From assembly GCF_021233355.1 (NCBI RefSeq), contig NZ_CP089507.1, positions 1,612,001-1,676,000 of the forward strand: a DNA stretch of 64,000 nucleotides, written 5' to 3'. The notes beneath the pieces were generated by a model that ran no database searches, was not told the origin of the DNA, and worked only from the letters and a program-made list of their open reading frames with translations. This document shows, in pieces, positions 26,659 to 35,028 of this stretch. Each line of letters begins with the position of its first letter. Position 1 is the stretch's first letter. Origin of the DNA: Luteimonas fraxinea (lineage in GTDB: Bacteria; Pseudomonadota; Gammaproteobacteria; Xanthomonadales; Xanthomonadaceae). A program made the translations under genes and the position numbers.

Positions 26659-26690
26659 TGTAAGCGTTTTCAGATACATAGCGCTTACAT
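26659..26690. promoter_or_regulatory. dyad with LacI-family-like half sites
   Basis: TGTAAGCG at 26659-26666 and its inverse CGCTTACA at 26682-26689 form a perfect dyad (9-10 base arms with flanking A/T). The left part, TGTAAGCGTTTTCA, fits the general LacI/GalR-family operator pattern (TGNAARCGNTNNCA). The dyad starts 8 bases after the dnaG stop. A terminator is less likely because there is no T run. No LacI-family gene is in the window. Confidence 0.45.
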
Positions 26691-26868
26691 CCCGGTGACG
26701 ATTCCTTAACCTTCGCGCTGGTCTGATCGCCGCAGGGGGATCGACCGGTCGGAATGGCGCAGTTGCGTCACGGCGACCTGTCCGTCCAGCACCGAGTGTC
26801 CGCCGAGTCCGCGTAGACGGGTCCGGCGCGGTGCCCCCTCCCTTTTCCTTCCCCGACAGGTCGTCACC

Positions 26869-27504
26869 ATGATCCGATTCACCCGCCTTCCGTCCGCGCG
26901 CCTCGGCGCCGGTCTCGCCCTCTCCGCTGCGTTGCTGCTCGGCGCCTGCGCCAAGATCGACACCCCGCCCGCGCTCGCCAAACCCCTGCATATCGATCTC
27001 GCCGCGCCGGTCGCCGAACAGGTCGATCTCGCCTGGCCGCAGAAAGACGGCACTCTGGCCGCCGAACACACGATCAGCCAGTCGCGCGACGTCACCCTGC
27101 GCCTGCCCAATGGACAGCAGATCGTCCTGCCGGCCGATCGCGTCGCGTTCAAGCAGCAGGGCGGCCTGCTGGTCGGCGTGAACATCCAGCCCGGCGGCGG
27201 TGCGCTCGACCATCCCGACGCGCTGGCGCAGACCCGCCAGTTGCTCGAAGCCAACCGCCTGCTCGATCCCGCCCTCGCCCACACGCTCGACGGCTGGGCG
27301 GCACGCAACGATGCACAGCAGACCGCGCGCGTGACGATCCGCGATGTCGACGTGCAGGTCGCGCTGACGCCGAACACCAAGGCCGGCTGGCAGGCCACGC
27401 TCGATTTCGAACCGCGCGCCTGCGAGATGCCGGCCGGTCTCGACGGTGATCCGGACGCCTGCCTGCAGGCTACGCCGACCTCCACCGTAATCGCGGGCGG
27501 TTGA
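26869..27504 (+). CDS. predicted lipoprotein of unknown function
   Basis: Protein of 211 residues with a lipoprotein signal peptide: basic MIRFTRLPSARLG, a hydrophobic run to about 24, and the lipobox LLGAC with the acylated Cys27. The mature part is hydrophilic with no domain that I recognise; it contains two further cysteines near the C-terminus (about 185 and 199), which could form a disulfide. It probably resides in the inner or outer membrane facing the periplasm. A 218-base region with the LacI-like dyad precedes it. Confidence 0.75.
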   Translation: MIRFTRLPSARLGAGLALSAALLLGACAKIDTPPALAKPLHIDLAAPVAEQVDLAWPQKDGTLAAEHTISQSRDVTLRLPNGQQIVLPADRVAFKQQGGLLVGVNIQPGGGALDHPDALAQTRQLLEANRLLDPALAHTLDGWAARNDAQQTARVTIRDVDVQVALTPNTKAGWQATLDFEPRACEMPAGLDGDPDACLQATPTSTVIAGG

Positions 27505-27738
27505 TTCGGCTCGAGGTGTCGCTGCATGCCGGCATCGGCTGCAGCGACATGCGTACGCGGCCATCATCGGCGGATGAGCGTCGTGCGCCTCGCAACGCAC
27601 GCATACACGACACCGGCGATGGGCGCTTCGGGCGACTCGGCGTAGGATGCGTCGTGATCCGGAAGCTGCATGCCGGATCAGACCCCGGCACGGAACCCGA
27701 TTCCGTCGCCGCCCCAGAGATCCCAGCGGAGCGCGACG

Positions 27739-27834
27739 ATGGCCAAGAGCCTCGACAAGAAGAAAGAGACCAAGAAGAAGCCGGTCAAGACCCTGAAGGA
27801 AAAGCGGGCCGAGAAGGCCGCGAAGAAGTCCTGA
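27739..27834 (+). CDS. 31-residue lysine-rich small protein
   Basis: An ATG at 27739 opens a short frame (MAKSLDKKKETKKKPVKTLK...) of 31 residues ending at TGA 27832-27834. About 15 residues are Lys and several are Glu/Arg, and it contains no Cys, Trp or Tyr. A GCGGAGCG purine-rich sequence lies before the start, and a strong hairpin follows the stop. Such tiny basic proteins could bind nucleic acid or be intrinsically disordered. I recall similar Lys-rich small proteins in related genomes but cannot verify it here. The strongly skewed composition and the flanking signals support translation. Confidence 0.6.
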   Translation: MAKSLDKKKETKKKPVKTLKEKRAEKAAKKS

Positions 27835-27842
27835 TGTCCACT

Positions 27843-27871
27843 GCTCCGGCGGGCCATGCGCCCGCCGGAGC
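27843..27871. terminator. hairpin between convergent genes
   Basis: Arms GCTCCGGCGGG and CCCGCCGGAGC enclose a 7-base loop between the 31-residue gene and the convergent cyoE. The stem is very strong but is not followed by a T run on either strand, so it may act as a bidirectional or rho-assisted terminator. Confidence 0.5.
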
Positions 27872-27885
27872 GGATGCGGCGGTCG

Positions 27886-28818
27886 TCAGCTGATGCGCTG
27901 GAAATCCAGCCCGCCCGCCGCAGCGCCGGCGCCCGGCAACCACGGCAGCAGCCAGTGGTCGACCAGCAGGAACGCGAACAGCGCCATCAGGTACACGACG
28001 GAATAGTTGAACATCCGCATCGCGAAGAACTCGTCCGGCGGATCGAGCAGACGCCACGCGTACCAGAGAAATACCAGGCCCAGCACGACGGCGCCGCCCA
28101 GATAGAACACCCCGCTCATGCCGATCGCGACCGGCAATAGCGTGATCACGACCAGCAGCACGGTGTAGATCAGGATCTGCCAGCGCGTGTAGGCCACGCC
28201 GTGCGTGACCGGCAGCATCGGCACCAGCGCGCGCGCGTAGTCGTCGCGGCGGAAGATCGCCAGCGCCCAGAAATGCGGCGGCGTCCACACGAAGATGATC
28301 AGCACCAGCAGCAGCGCGTGCGCCCAGTCCCACTGGCCCTGCATGTTGGTCACCGCGGCCCAGCCCAGCAGCGGCGGCGCCGCGCCGGCGATGCCGCCGA
28401 TGACGATGTTCTGCGGCGTCGCGCGCTTGAGCCAGCCGGTGTAGATCACCGCGTAACCGATCAGCGAGGCGAAGGTGAGCAGCGCGGTCAGCATGTTGAC
28501 CAGCAGCACCAGGATCGCCATCGACAGCGCGCCCAGCGCCAGCGCGAACACCAGCACCTGCACCGGGCGCAGCGCGCCGGTCGCGAGTGGCCGGTGCGCG
28601 GTGCGCGCCATGACCTTGTCGATGCGCTGGTCGATCAGATGGTTGATCGCCGCCGCCGATGCCGCGGCCAGCCAGATGCCGAGCAGGCCGAACACCGTTT
28701 CCTTCCACGGCGGCAGGCCGGGCACGGCGAGGAACATGCCGACCAGCGCGGTGAACACGATCAGTGCCACCACGCGGGGTTTGGTCAGCGCCCAGTAGTC
28801 GCGTGCCTGGATCGCCAT
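27886..28818 (-). CDS. cyoE: heme O synthase (protoheme IX farnesyltransferase)
   Basis: Adds a farnesyl group to heme b to form heme O, the precursor of heme A for cytochrome aa3 oxidase. The 310-residue UbiA-family membrane protein has about nine helices. The prenyl-diphosphate site is [20 protein letters not shown] (Asp-x3-Asp). The second motif region [16 protein letters not shown] and DDYARA follow. The gene follows ctaA by one base, in the order SURF1, Sco-like, ctaA, cyoE, as in many proteobacterial cox loci. It is named ctaB in some genomes. Confidence 0.95.
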   Translation of the reverse strand: MAIQARDYWALTKPRVVALIVFTALVGMFLAVPGLPPWKETVFGLLGIWLAAASAAAINHLIDQRIDKVMARTAHRPLATGALRPVQVLVFALALGALSMAILVLLVNMLTALLTFASLIGYAVIYTGWLKRATPQNIVIGGIAGAAPPLLGWAAVTNMQGQWDWAHALLLVLIIFVWTPPHFWALAIFRRDDYARALVPMLPVTHGVAYTRWQILIYTVLLVVITLLPVAIGMSGVFYLGGAVVLGLVFLWYAWRLLDPPDEFFAMRMFNYSVVYLMALFAFLLVDHWLLPWLPGAGAAAGGLDFQRIS

Positions 28819-28819
28819 G

Positions 28820-30019
28820 TCAGTCCGGCCGCTTCAGGCGGGCGAGCAGCGACACCAGCACGAACAGCAGCAACGCGGCGCCGCCGTTGTGCATCACCGC
28901 GACCGGCAACGGCAGCGCGAGCTTGACGTTGAAGATGCCCAGCGCGACCTGCGCGCAGGTCAGCAGCGCGAGCGCGACCGCCCAGCCGCGCAGGCCCGGC
29001 GTGCGCAGCAGACGCGCGGCGAATGCGATCAGGTACGCGAACACCGCGATCGCCATGACCCGGTGGGCGAGCTGGATCGCCACGCGCGCCGCGCCGTCGA
29101 GCACGCCACCTTCGTAATCCACGCCCACACCGCGCCACAGCACGAAGCCTTCGCGGAAGTCGGCCTGCGGCCACCATTCGCCGACGCACTTCGGGAAATC
29201 GACGTAGTGGTGCGCATCGGTGACCCAGCCGCCGGCGCCGCAGGCGAGTGCGGCGTAGTTCGCGCTGACCCAGCCGCCGAGTGCGATCTGCACGCCGACC
29301 AGGCCAATCGCGCCGAGCGTCCAGCGTCGCAGCGTGGGTGCGTCGACCAGCACGATCGGCTGCACCGTCGCGCGCCACGCCATCCACAGCAGCAGCGAGA
29401 ACGTCAGCATGCCGCCGAGCAGATGGCCCATGACGATCACCGGCTTGAGCAGCATGGTGACCGTCCATTTGCCGAGCAGCGCCTGGAAGATCACCACCGC
29501 CAGCGTCAGCGCGGCCGCGCGGGCGAGATCGATGTTCGACCAGCGCAGCGCGGCGATCAGCAGCAGCGCTTCGCCGAGCGCGGCGATGCCCAGCGCGGCC
29601 ATGACGTGGCCCTGCATGTACAGCGGTATCGCGAGCGCGACCAGCGCGGACGCGCCGATGATCTGCAGCATGCCGAAGCGGCGACGGCGTGCGGCCAGCA
29701 GCGCGAGACCGAGCACCAGCACGCCGAGTGTTGCTGCCAAGTGGCGGTGGACCTGTTCGCGCCAGGCCTTGTCCGATTCGAACTCGCGAATCGCGCTCGC
29801 GGCGTGGTCGACGACCTCGGAGGCGGCCTTGGGCCATGCCGCGCGGCCGTAGCAGGTGGGCCAGTCGGGGCAGCTCAGGCCGGCATCGGACAGACGCACG
29901 AACGCGCCGAACACGATCACGCACAGCGTCAGCGCGGTGGCGAGCCAGGCGATGCGGTGGAAATGCTTGTGGGTCGACGGACGGAACGATGTCGCGCGCG
30001 CGGGGGGCGTGTGGGTCAT
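28820..30019 (-). CDS. ctaA: heme A synthase (COX15/CtaA)
   Basis: Oxidises the C8 methyl of heme O to a formyl group, giving heme A. The 399-residue protein has eight helices in two related halves. Heme-ligand histidines lie in the [29 protein letters not shown] and VMHNGGAA segments. [12 protein letters not shown] near the N-terminus is a family signature with paired cysteines. The ATG (30017-30019) overlaps the stop of the preceding gene (TGATG), so translation is coupled. Confidence 0.95.
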   Translation of the reverse strand: MTHTPPARATSFRPSTHKHFHRIAWLATALTLCVIVFGAFVRLSDAGLSCPDWPTCYGRAAWPKAASEVVDHAASAIREFESDKAWREQVHRHLAATLGVLVLGLALLAARRRRFGMLQIIGASALVALAIPLYMQGHVMAALGIAALGEALLLIAALRWSNIDLARAAALTLAVVIFQALLGKWTVTMLLKPVIVMGHLLGGMLTFSLLLWMAWRATVQPIVLVDAPTLRRWTLGAIGLVGVQIALGGWVSANYAALACGAGGWVTDAHHYVDFPKCVGEWWPQADFREGFVLWRGVGVDYEGGVLDGAARVAIQLAHRVMAIAVFAYLIAFAARLLRTPGLRGWAVALALLTCAQVALGIFNVKLALPLPVAVMHNGGAALLLFVLVSLLARLKRPD

Positions 30020-30615
30020 CACTTGAGTTTCAGCAGCTTGGCCATGTCGCTGCGCAGATCGCCCGGATCGAAGCCCGGGGCGTAGCGCAGGATGACGAAC
30101 CCGTTCGGGTCCACGACATAGGCGGGAACGCCATTGTCCGCCTCGCCGGGCCCGCCGTCGACGCGCGGTAATGTCGCACGCAGCGCCGGGTCAGCTTCGA
30201 CGATCCGCCACGCCGGATTGCGGATCGCGCCGTCGGGCACCGCGCCCGCCCACAGGATGTCGACGTGGTCGGCGTTGCGGCCGAACAGCTGCCACACCAG
30301 ATCGAGCTGCCGCGACAGTTCGACGCAGGTCTGCGCGCAGTCGCGCGGCGGCGCGACGAGAATCCGCCAGCGCCGCTCGGCCGGACGCCAGTCGTAACTG
30401 CCACCATCGATGAGGTGCAGCGGATGCGTGCGCAGGTCACCCGGCGGATCGAGCAGCTCGCCCTTGTTCTGCATGCCCGCCGGACGCCAGCCGGAGAAGC
30501 GCAGGGCGCCAGCGACGACTGCGCTGCCGAGAAACAGCACCACGATCAGCACCAGCAGCAGGCGATTGCGGTTGCGCTGCGCGGGCGGCAGCGTCTGCGC
30601 GGGAGACGGATTCAT
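30019..30615 (-). CDS. Sco/thioredoxin-like oxidase-assembly protein
   Basis: Membrane-anchored protein of 198 residues: a cytoplasmic Pro-rich start, one helix (about 19-40), then a periplasmic domain with CAQTC (Cys-x3-Cys) at about 94-98, as in Sco copper chaperones, and VDPNGFVILRYAPGFDP near the C-terminus. The distal copper-binding His of Sco proteins is not apparent, so it may act as a reductant or partial Sco relative. Its place between SURF1 and ctaA matches the small transmembrane oxidase-associated gene known in pseudomonads. Start and stop overlap both neighbours. Confidence 0.75.
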   Translation of the reverse strand: MNPSPAQTLPPAQRNRNRLLLVLIVVLFLGSAVVAGALRFSGWRPAGMQNKGELLDPPGDLRTHPLHLIDGGSYDWRPAERRWRILVAPPRDCAQTCVELSRQLDLVWQLFGRNADHVDILWAGAVPDGAIRNPAWRIVEADPALRATLPRVDGGPGEADNGVPAYVVDPNGFVILRYAPGFDPGDLRSDMAKLLKLK

Positions 30616-31346
30616 CGGCGACGGGTCCGGAACGTGAGCACGAGGGCGATGACGAGCACCGCGAGGGCCAGCCCGAACCACTGCACCGCGTAGCCGAGGT
30701 GCTTGTCGGGCGTGAGCGTGTTGGGCAGGACATCCAGATCGCGGAGATAGCCGACGTCGAGCGCGGGATCGAGCCGCAGCACGCGTGGCGGCAAGGCCGG
30801 CAGGCCGGTTTCGGCGGCGATCGCGGGGATGTCGATGCGGGTCATCAGCACCGCGTCGCCCGGCGTGAGCGCCGGCCCGAGCGCGAGCCCGGGCGACGGC
30901 GGCGGTGCGAGCAGGCCGCGCAGGTCGAGATCGCGACCGAGCAGACCGTCGCCGCGCACGATGGCGGCATCGGGCAGCCGCGTCGTGCGATCGACGAGTG
31001 CGGTCCAGCCGAGATCGACCAGCAGCGGCGGTGCGTCGTCGGGCGCGAACAGGCGATACACGCGCAGGCCGGGCACGCCGGCCTGGATCTGGTTGTCGAG
31101 CACGAAGGCCGGCCGGTCGACGAACTGGCCGCGGCCCGCGCTCCAGTCGTAGTCACGGGCGCGTGCGACGTCGCCGGCAGCGGTCAGCGACACGGGCGTG
31201 CGGGCCTCGAGCGTCACTGCGACGGCGTCGAGCATCGCCTGCTTCTGGGACATCCGCGACAGCTGCCACTGGCCCAGCGTCACGAAGGCCGCGATCGTCA
31301 GCACCGCCAGCGTCCAGCCGATGATGCGGGTCCGACGCAGACTCAC
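30612..31346 (-). CDS. SURF1-family oxidase assembly protein
   Basis: Helps insert heme A into cytochrome c oxidase subunit I. The roughly 244-residue protein has the SURF1 plan: an N-terminal helix with LGQWQLSRMSQKQAML just after it, a periplasmic domain containing LLVDLGWTAL, and a C-terminal helix after HLGYAVQWFGLALAVL. The start is taken as GTG at 31344-31346, just before the first helix; longer GTG-initiated versions exist. It is divergent from the DUF2909 gene by 59 bases and overlaps the Sco-like gene by four bases. Confidence 0.9.
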   Translation of the reverse strand: MSLRRTRIIGWTLAVLTIAAFVTLGQWQLSRMSQKQAMLDAVAVTLEARTPVSLTAAGDVARARDYDWSAGRGQFVDRPAFVLDNQIQAGVPGLRVYRLFAPDDAPPLLVDLGWTALVDRTTRLPDAAIVRGDGLLGRDLDLRGLLAPPPSPGLALGPALTPGDAVLMTRIDIPAIAAETGLPALPPRVLRLDPALDVGYLRDLDVLPNTLTPDKHLGYAVQWFGLALAVLVIALVLTFRTRRR

Positions 31347-31405
31347 GCGCGGCGCTCCGCGGACTGCAATAATCGGCCGACACACCCAGTGTTCCGGAGC
31401 CTGCG

Positions 31406-31630
31406 ATGGTGATGAACGATTCGCTGAAGTTGCTGCTGATCATCGCCTTCGTGCTGCTGATCCTGTGGAACCTGGGCAGCGCGCTGTTCTACATGATGAC
31501 CGACAAGGGCACGACCGACCGCACGGTGAAAGCGCTCACGCGCCGCATCGGCCTGTCGGTCGGACTGATCCTGCTGGTGCTGCTGGCGATCTGGATGGGC
31601 TGGATCAAGCCGCATGGCGTTTACGGCTGA
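31406..31630 (+). CDS. DUF2909 twin-transmembrane protein
   Basis: Protein of 74 residues with two hydrophobic helices (about 7-30 and 49-67) joined by a basic loop TDRTVKALTRRIGLSVG, the DUF2909 pattern. This family commonly sits in cytochrome oxidase loci and may aid assembly, though its function is unproven. A CCGGAG ribosome-binding site lies 6-7 bases before the first ATG; a second ATG at 31412 is an alternative. It is on the opposite strand from the cox genes on either side. Confidence 0.85.
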   Translation: MVMNDSLKLLLIIAFVLLILWNLGSALFYMMTDKGTTDRTVKALTRRIGLSVGLILLVLLAIWMGWIKPHGVYG

Positions 31631-31646
31631 GGCCGGAAGTGGGAAG

Positions 31647-31670
31647 CGGGCGGCGACGAAGCGCCGCCCG
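31647..31670. terminator. hairpin between DUF2909 gene and ctaE
   Basis: Perfect 9-base arms CGGGCGGCG/CGCCGCCCG with a 6-base loop lie between two convergent stops. There is no T run, so this is a terminator by position and stem strength only. Confidence 0.5.
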
Positions 31671-31684
31671 GCGTCGACGCGTCG

Positions 31685-32566
31685 TCAGACGACGTAGACG
31701 AACAGGAACAGGATCAGCCAGACCACGTCCACGAAGTGCCAGTACCAGGCGACCGCTTCGAACGCGAAGTGGTTCTCCTTGGTGAAGTGGCCGCGATAAC
31801 AGCGCAGCCAGATCACGATCAGCATGATCGTGCCGAGCGTCACGTGCGCGCCGTGGAAGCCGGTGAGCATGAAGAACGTCGAGCCGTAGATGCCCGAGCC
31901 CATCGTCAGGTTCAGATCGCGGTAGGCGTGGACGTATTCCTCGATCTGGAAGAACAGGAACACGCAGCCGAGCAGGATCGTCGCGCCGAGGAACACCAGC
32001 AGCTGGGTGCGGTGCGCGGCGCGCAGCGCGTGGTGGGCGATCGTGATCGTGATACCCGACGCCAGCAGGATCAGCGTATTGAGCAGCGGCAGACCCCAGG
32101 CCGGAATCGTCTGGAACGCCCCGCCGATATCGCCGGGGCCGGCCGACGGCCACGCCGCGCTGTAGCCGTCCCACAGCACCGCATTGGTCATCGCGCCCGA
32201 GCCTTCGCCGCCCAGCCACGGCAGCGACAAAGTGCGCGCGTAGAACAGCGCGCCGAAGAACGCGGCGAAGAACATGATCTCCGAGAAGATGAACCACACC
32301 ATCCCCATGCGGAACGACAGGTCGACCTGCTTGTTGTAGTAGCCCGACACCGATTCGAGCACGACGTCGGCAAACCACTTGAACAGGATCAGCGCCAGCA
32401 CCGCGATGCCGACGAAGAACATCGGCCGGCCCCAGGTGTGTTCGTTGAACCAGCTGGCCAGGCCCAGCATCGTGACGAACAGCGCGACCGACGCGAACAC
32501 CGGCCACTTGCTGTCGTGGGGCACGAAATAGAGGTCGGGGTCCTGCTCGGGCTTGGCGTGGGCCAT
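31685..32566 (-). CDS. ctaE: cytochrome c oxidase subunit III
   Basis: Third core subunit of aa3-type cytochrome c oxidase, in the inner membrane. The 293-residue product has seven predicted helices. Typical segments are KWPVFASVALFVTMLG, FRMGMVWFIFSEIMFFAAFF with the conserved Glu, LTGFHGAHVTLGTIML and the C-terminal FEAVAWYWHFVDVVWLILFLFVYVV. An insertion between the second and third helical pairs matches the proteobacterial long form. It is the last gene of the ctaC-ctaD-small-ctaG-ctaE unit, 50 bases after ctaG. Confidence 0.95.
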   Translation of the reverse strand: MAHAKPEQDPDLYFVPHDSKWPVFASVALFVTMLGLASWFNEHTWGRPMFFVGIAVLALILFKWFADVVLESVSGYYNKQVDLSFRMGMVWFIFSEIMFFAAFFGALFYARTLSLPWLGGEGSGAMTNAVLWDGYSAAWPSAGPGDIGGAFQTIPAWGLPLLNTLILLASGITITIAHHALRAAHRTQLLVFLGATILLGCVFLFFQIEEYVHAYRDLNLTMGSGIYGSTFFMLTGFHGAHVTLGTIMLIVIWLRCYRGHFTKENHFAFEAVAWYWHFVDVVWLILFLFVYVV

Positions 32567-32616
32567 GGCGGTGTCCGGATCGTCGAATGCGTGGTGGCGG
32601 AAGGCGCGCTGCGGGC

Positions 32617-33243
32617 TCAGGGCGCCGCGGCCACACCGGGATTGCCGCGTGCCGGCGCCGCATGGGCGGTCAGACGCGAAGTGAGGACATCGTTCTTGAA
32701 GAAGGTGTAGCTCAGCGTGACCGTGTTGACGTCCTTCGGCAACGACGGGTCGATGATGAAACGCACCGGCATGTCGCGCGTCTCACCGGCCTGCAGCGTC
32801 TGCGCGGTGAAGCAGAAACATTCGGTCTTCTGGAAGAAGCCCGACGCGCGCGCCGGCGCCACCGACGGCGTGGCACTGCCGACGACGGCCGCGATGCTGT
32901 CGTTGTGCGCGTAGTACGTGGTCTCGTACTGCTCGCCGACGCGCACGCGCATGCGGGTTTCGTTGGGACGGAACGACCACGGCAGATGCGAGTTCACGGT
33001 CGCGTCGAACTCGACCGTGACCCAGCGCTCGGCCGGCGTCGCGCTCGTCGCCGGCGCGGCGACGGCGCTGTTCTCCAGGCGGATGCCGAACACCTTTTCG
33101 CAGGCGATGCGGTACAGCGGCACCAGCGAAAACGTGAACGCGAATGCGACGATCGAGATGCCGACCAGCTTGCCGATGCCGACGGTCGCCGACTTCGGCC
33201 GCGTGTCGGTCCGCGTGTCCGGCGTGCGCAGGTCGTCGCTCAT
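32617..33243 (-). CDS. ctaG: cytochrome c oxidase assembly protein CtaG (Cox11)
   Basis: Delivers copper to the CuB site of oxidase subunit I. The 208-residue protein has one N-terminal helix (about 20-42) and a periplasmic immunoglobulin-like domain. The copper-binding motif is ECFCFTAQ (Cys-Phe-Cys) at about 142-149, with an upstream Cys near RIACEKVFGI. PVRFIIDPSLPKDVNTVTLSYTFF ends the domain. Its start overlaps the stop of the upstream 47-residue gene by four bases. Confidence 0.94.
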   Translation of the reverse strand: MSDDLRTPDTRTDTRPKSATVGIGKLVGISIVAFAFTFSLVPLYRIACEKVFGIRLENSAVAAPATSATPAERWVTVEFDATVNSHLPWSFRPNETRMRVRVGEQYETTYYAHNDSIAAVVGSATPSVAPARASGFFQKTECFCFTAQTLQAGETRDMPVRFIIDPSLPKDVNTVTLSYTFFKNDVLTSRLTAHAAPARGNPGVAAAP

Positions 33244-33383
33244 GACAGCAGCACCCCGCGCGCGATGAAGCCGATGTACACCAGCGCCGCGATCGCGCCG
33301 ACGACCACCGCGGTACGCCGCGCACGGCGGCGGCGGACAGCGAGATCGGAACCGGGATCGGGCGTGGTCATCGCGAACTGCAT
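33240..33383 (-). CDS. small membrane protein of the cox operon
   Basis: Frame of 47 residues (MQFAMTTPDPGSDLAV...) with a basic RRRRARR stretch and one hydrophobic helix (about 26-44). Its first ATG overlaps the ctaD stop (TGATG) and its stop overlaps the ctaG start. A second ATG at 33371 would give 43 residues. Single-helix proteins of this size occur at this position in other cox operons (sometimes called cytochrome oxidase small assembly protein). The tight coupling supports a real gene; the function is unknown. Confidence 0.7.
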   Translation of the reverse strand: MQFAMTTPDPGSDLAVRRRRARRTAVVVGAIAALVYIGFIARGVLLS

Positions 33384-35008
33384 CAGTGGCTGATGTCGTC
33401 GTGGGCCAGATCGCCCGGCTTGATCACCGGCGGCTTGGCGAAGGTGTGGTGCGGGGCCGGCGACGGCACCGTCCACTCCAGACCGCGTGCGCCTTCCCAC
33501 GAACGCGCCGCGGCGGGCGCACCGCGCAGCTTCGAGTGCAGCAGGATCGCGAACATCATGAAGGGCGTGGCGAACATGCCGAACGCGCCGATCGAGCTGA
33601 TCAGGTTCCAGTCCGCGAACACGACGTTGTAGTCGGGAATGCGGCGCGGCATGCCGGCCAGACCGAGGAAGTGCTGCGGGAAGAACAGCAGGTTGACGAA
33701 GATGATCGTCCACCAGAAATGCACCTTCGCCCAGAACTCGCTGTACATCCGCCCGGTCCACTTCGGCCACCAGTAGTACGTGGCCGCGATGATCGAGAAC
33801 AGCGCGCCGGTCACCAGCACGTAGTGGAAGTGCGCGACGACGAAATAGGTGTCGTGGTACTGGAAGTCGGCCGGCACGATCGCGAGCATCAGGCCCGAGA
33901 ATCCGCCGATGGTGAACAGGATCACGAACGCGATCGCCCACAGCATCGGCGCCTCGAACGTCATCGCGCCGCGCCACATCGTCGACACCCAGTTGAACAC
34001 CTTCACGCCGGTCGGAATCGCGATCAGCATCGTCGCGAACATGAAGTAGATCTCGCCACCCAGCGGCATGCCGACGGTGAACATGTGGTGCGCCCACACG
34101 ATGAAGCTCAGGAACGCGATCGATGCGGTCGCGTAGACCATCGCCTGGTAGCCGAACAGCGGCTTGCGCGAGAACGTCGGCAGGATTTCCGAGACCACGC
34201 CGAACGCCGGCAGGATCATGATGTAGACCTCGGGATGCCCGAAGAACCAGAAGATGTGCTGGTACATCACCGGGTCGCCGCCGCCGGCCGCGTTGAAGAA
34301 CGAGGTCATGAAGAACTTGTCGGTCAGCAGCATCGTGACCGCGCCGGCCAGTACCGGCATCACCGCGATCAGCAGGAATGCGGTGATCAGCCAGGTCCAG
34401 CAGAAGATCGGCATCTTCAACAGGTCCACGCCCGGGGCGCGCATGTTGAGGATGGTGGCGATGACGTTGATCGCGCCCATGATCGAGCTGATGCCCATCA
34501 TGTGGATGGCGAAGATCGTCAGCGACACGCTGCTGCCGCCCTGCAACGACAGCGGCGGATACAGCGTCCAGCCACCGGCCGGGCCACCGCCGGGCAGGAA
34601 CAGCGTCATCAGCAGCAGCGTGAACGCGAACGGCAGGATCCAGAACGACCAGTTGTTCATGCGCGGCAGCGCCATGTCCGGCGCGCCGATCTGCAGCGGA
34701 ATCATCCAGTTCGCGAGGCCCACGAAGGCCGGCATCACGCCGCCGAAGATCATCACCAGCGCGTGCATGGTGGTCATCTGGTTGAAGAACGTCGGGCTGA
34801 CGTGCTGCAGACCCGGTGCGGCGAGCTCGGTGCGGATGATCACGCTCATCGCCGCGCCGATGACGAACATCATGAAGGAGAACAGCAGATACAGCGTGCC
34901 GATGTCCTTGTGGTTCGTGGAGAAGAACCAGCGCTGGACGAACCCCTGCGGTTGGGCATGGTGATCGTCGTGGTGCGCGTCAGCGGTGGCGGGGTGCGTC
35001 GTCGACAT
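33383..35008 (-). CDS. ctaD: cytochrome c oxidase subunit I
   Basis: Catalytic subunit of aa3-type oxidase with heme a and the heme a3-CuB centre; reduces O2 and pumps protons. The 541-residue protein has twelve helices. Landmarks are MTTMHALVMIFGG (low-spin heme His), FWFFGHPEVYIMILPAFG with the cross-linked His-Tyr (CuB; K channel Tyr), VWAHHMFTVG, and YHDTYFVVAHFHYVL (heme a3 and heme a ligands). The NWMIPLQIGAPDMALPRMNNWSFW region (D-channel) is also present. It follows ctaC by 20 bases. Confidence 0.97.
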   Translation of the reverse strand: MSTTHPATADAHHDDHHAQPQGFVQRWFFSTNHKDIGTLYLLFSFMMFVIGAAMSVIIRTELAAPGLQHVSPTFFNQMTTMHALVMIFGGVMPAFVGLANWMIPLQIGAPDMALPRMNNWSFWILPFAFTLLLMTLFLPGGGPAGGWTLYPPLSLQGGSSVSLTIFAIHMMGISSIMGAINVIATILNMRAPGVDLLKMPIFCWTWLITAFLLIAVMPVLAGAVTMLLTDKFFMTSFFNAAGGGDPVMYQHIFWFFGHPEVYIMILPAFGVVSEILPTFSRKPLFGYQAMVYATASIAFLSFIVWAHHMFTVGMPLGGEIYFMFATMLIAIPTGVKVFNWVSTMWRGAMTFEAPMLWAIAFVILFTIGGFSGLMLAIVPADFQYHDTYFVVAHFHYVLVTGALFSIIAATYYWWPKWTGRMYSEFWAKVHFWWTIIFVNLLFFPQHFLGLAGMPRRIPDYNVVFADWNLISSIGAFGMFATPFMMFAILLHSKLRGAPAAARSWEGARGLEWTVPSPAPHHTFAKPPVIKPGDLAHDDISH

Positions 35009-35028
35009 GTGCGGTGTGCCTCGATCGA

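Noticed and set aside
26659-26690. Simple terminator of dnaG
   Set aside because: The dyad has a 15-base loop and no T run, and its arms match a repressor-site pattern better than a terminator stem. Kept as a regulatory candidate with low confidence.
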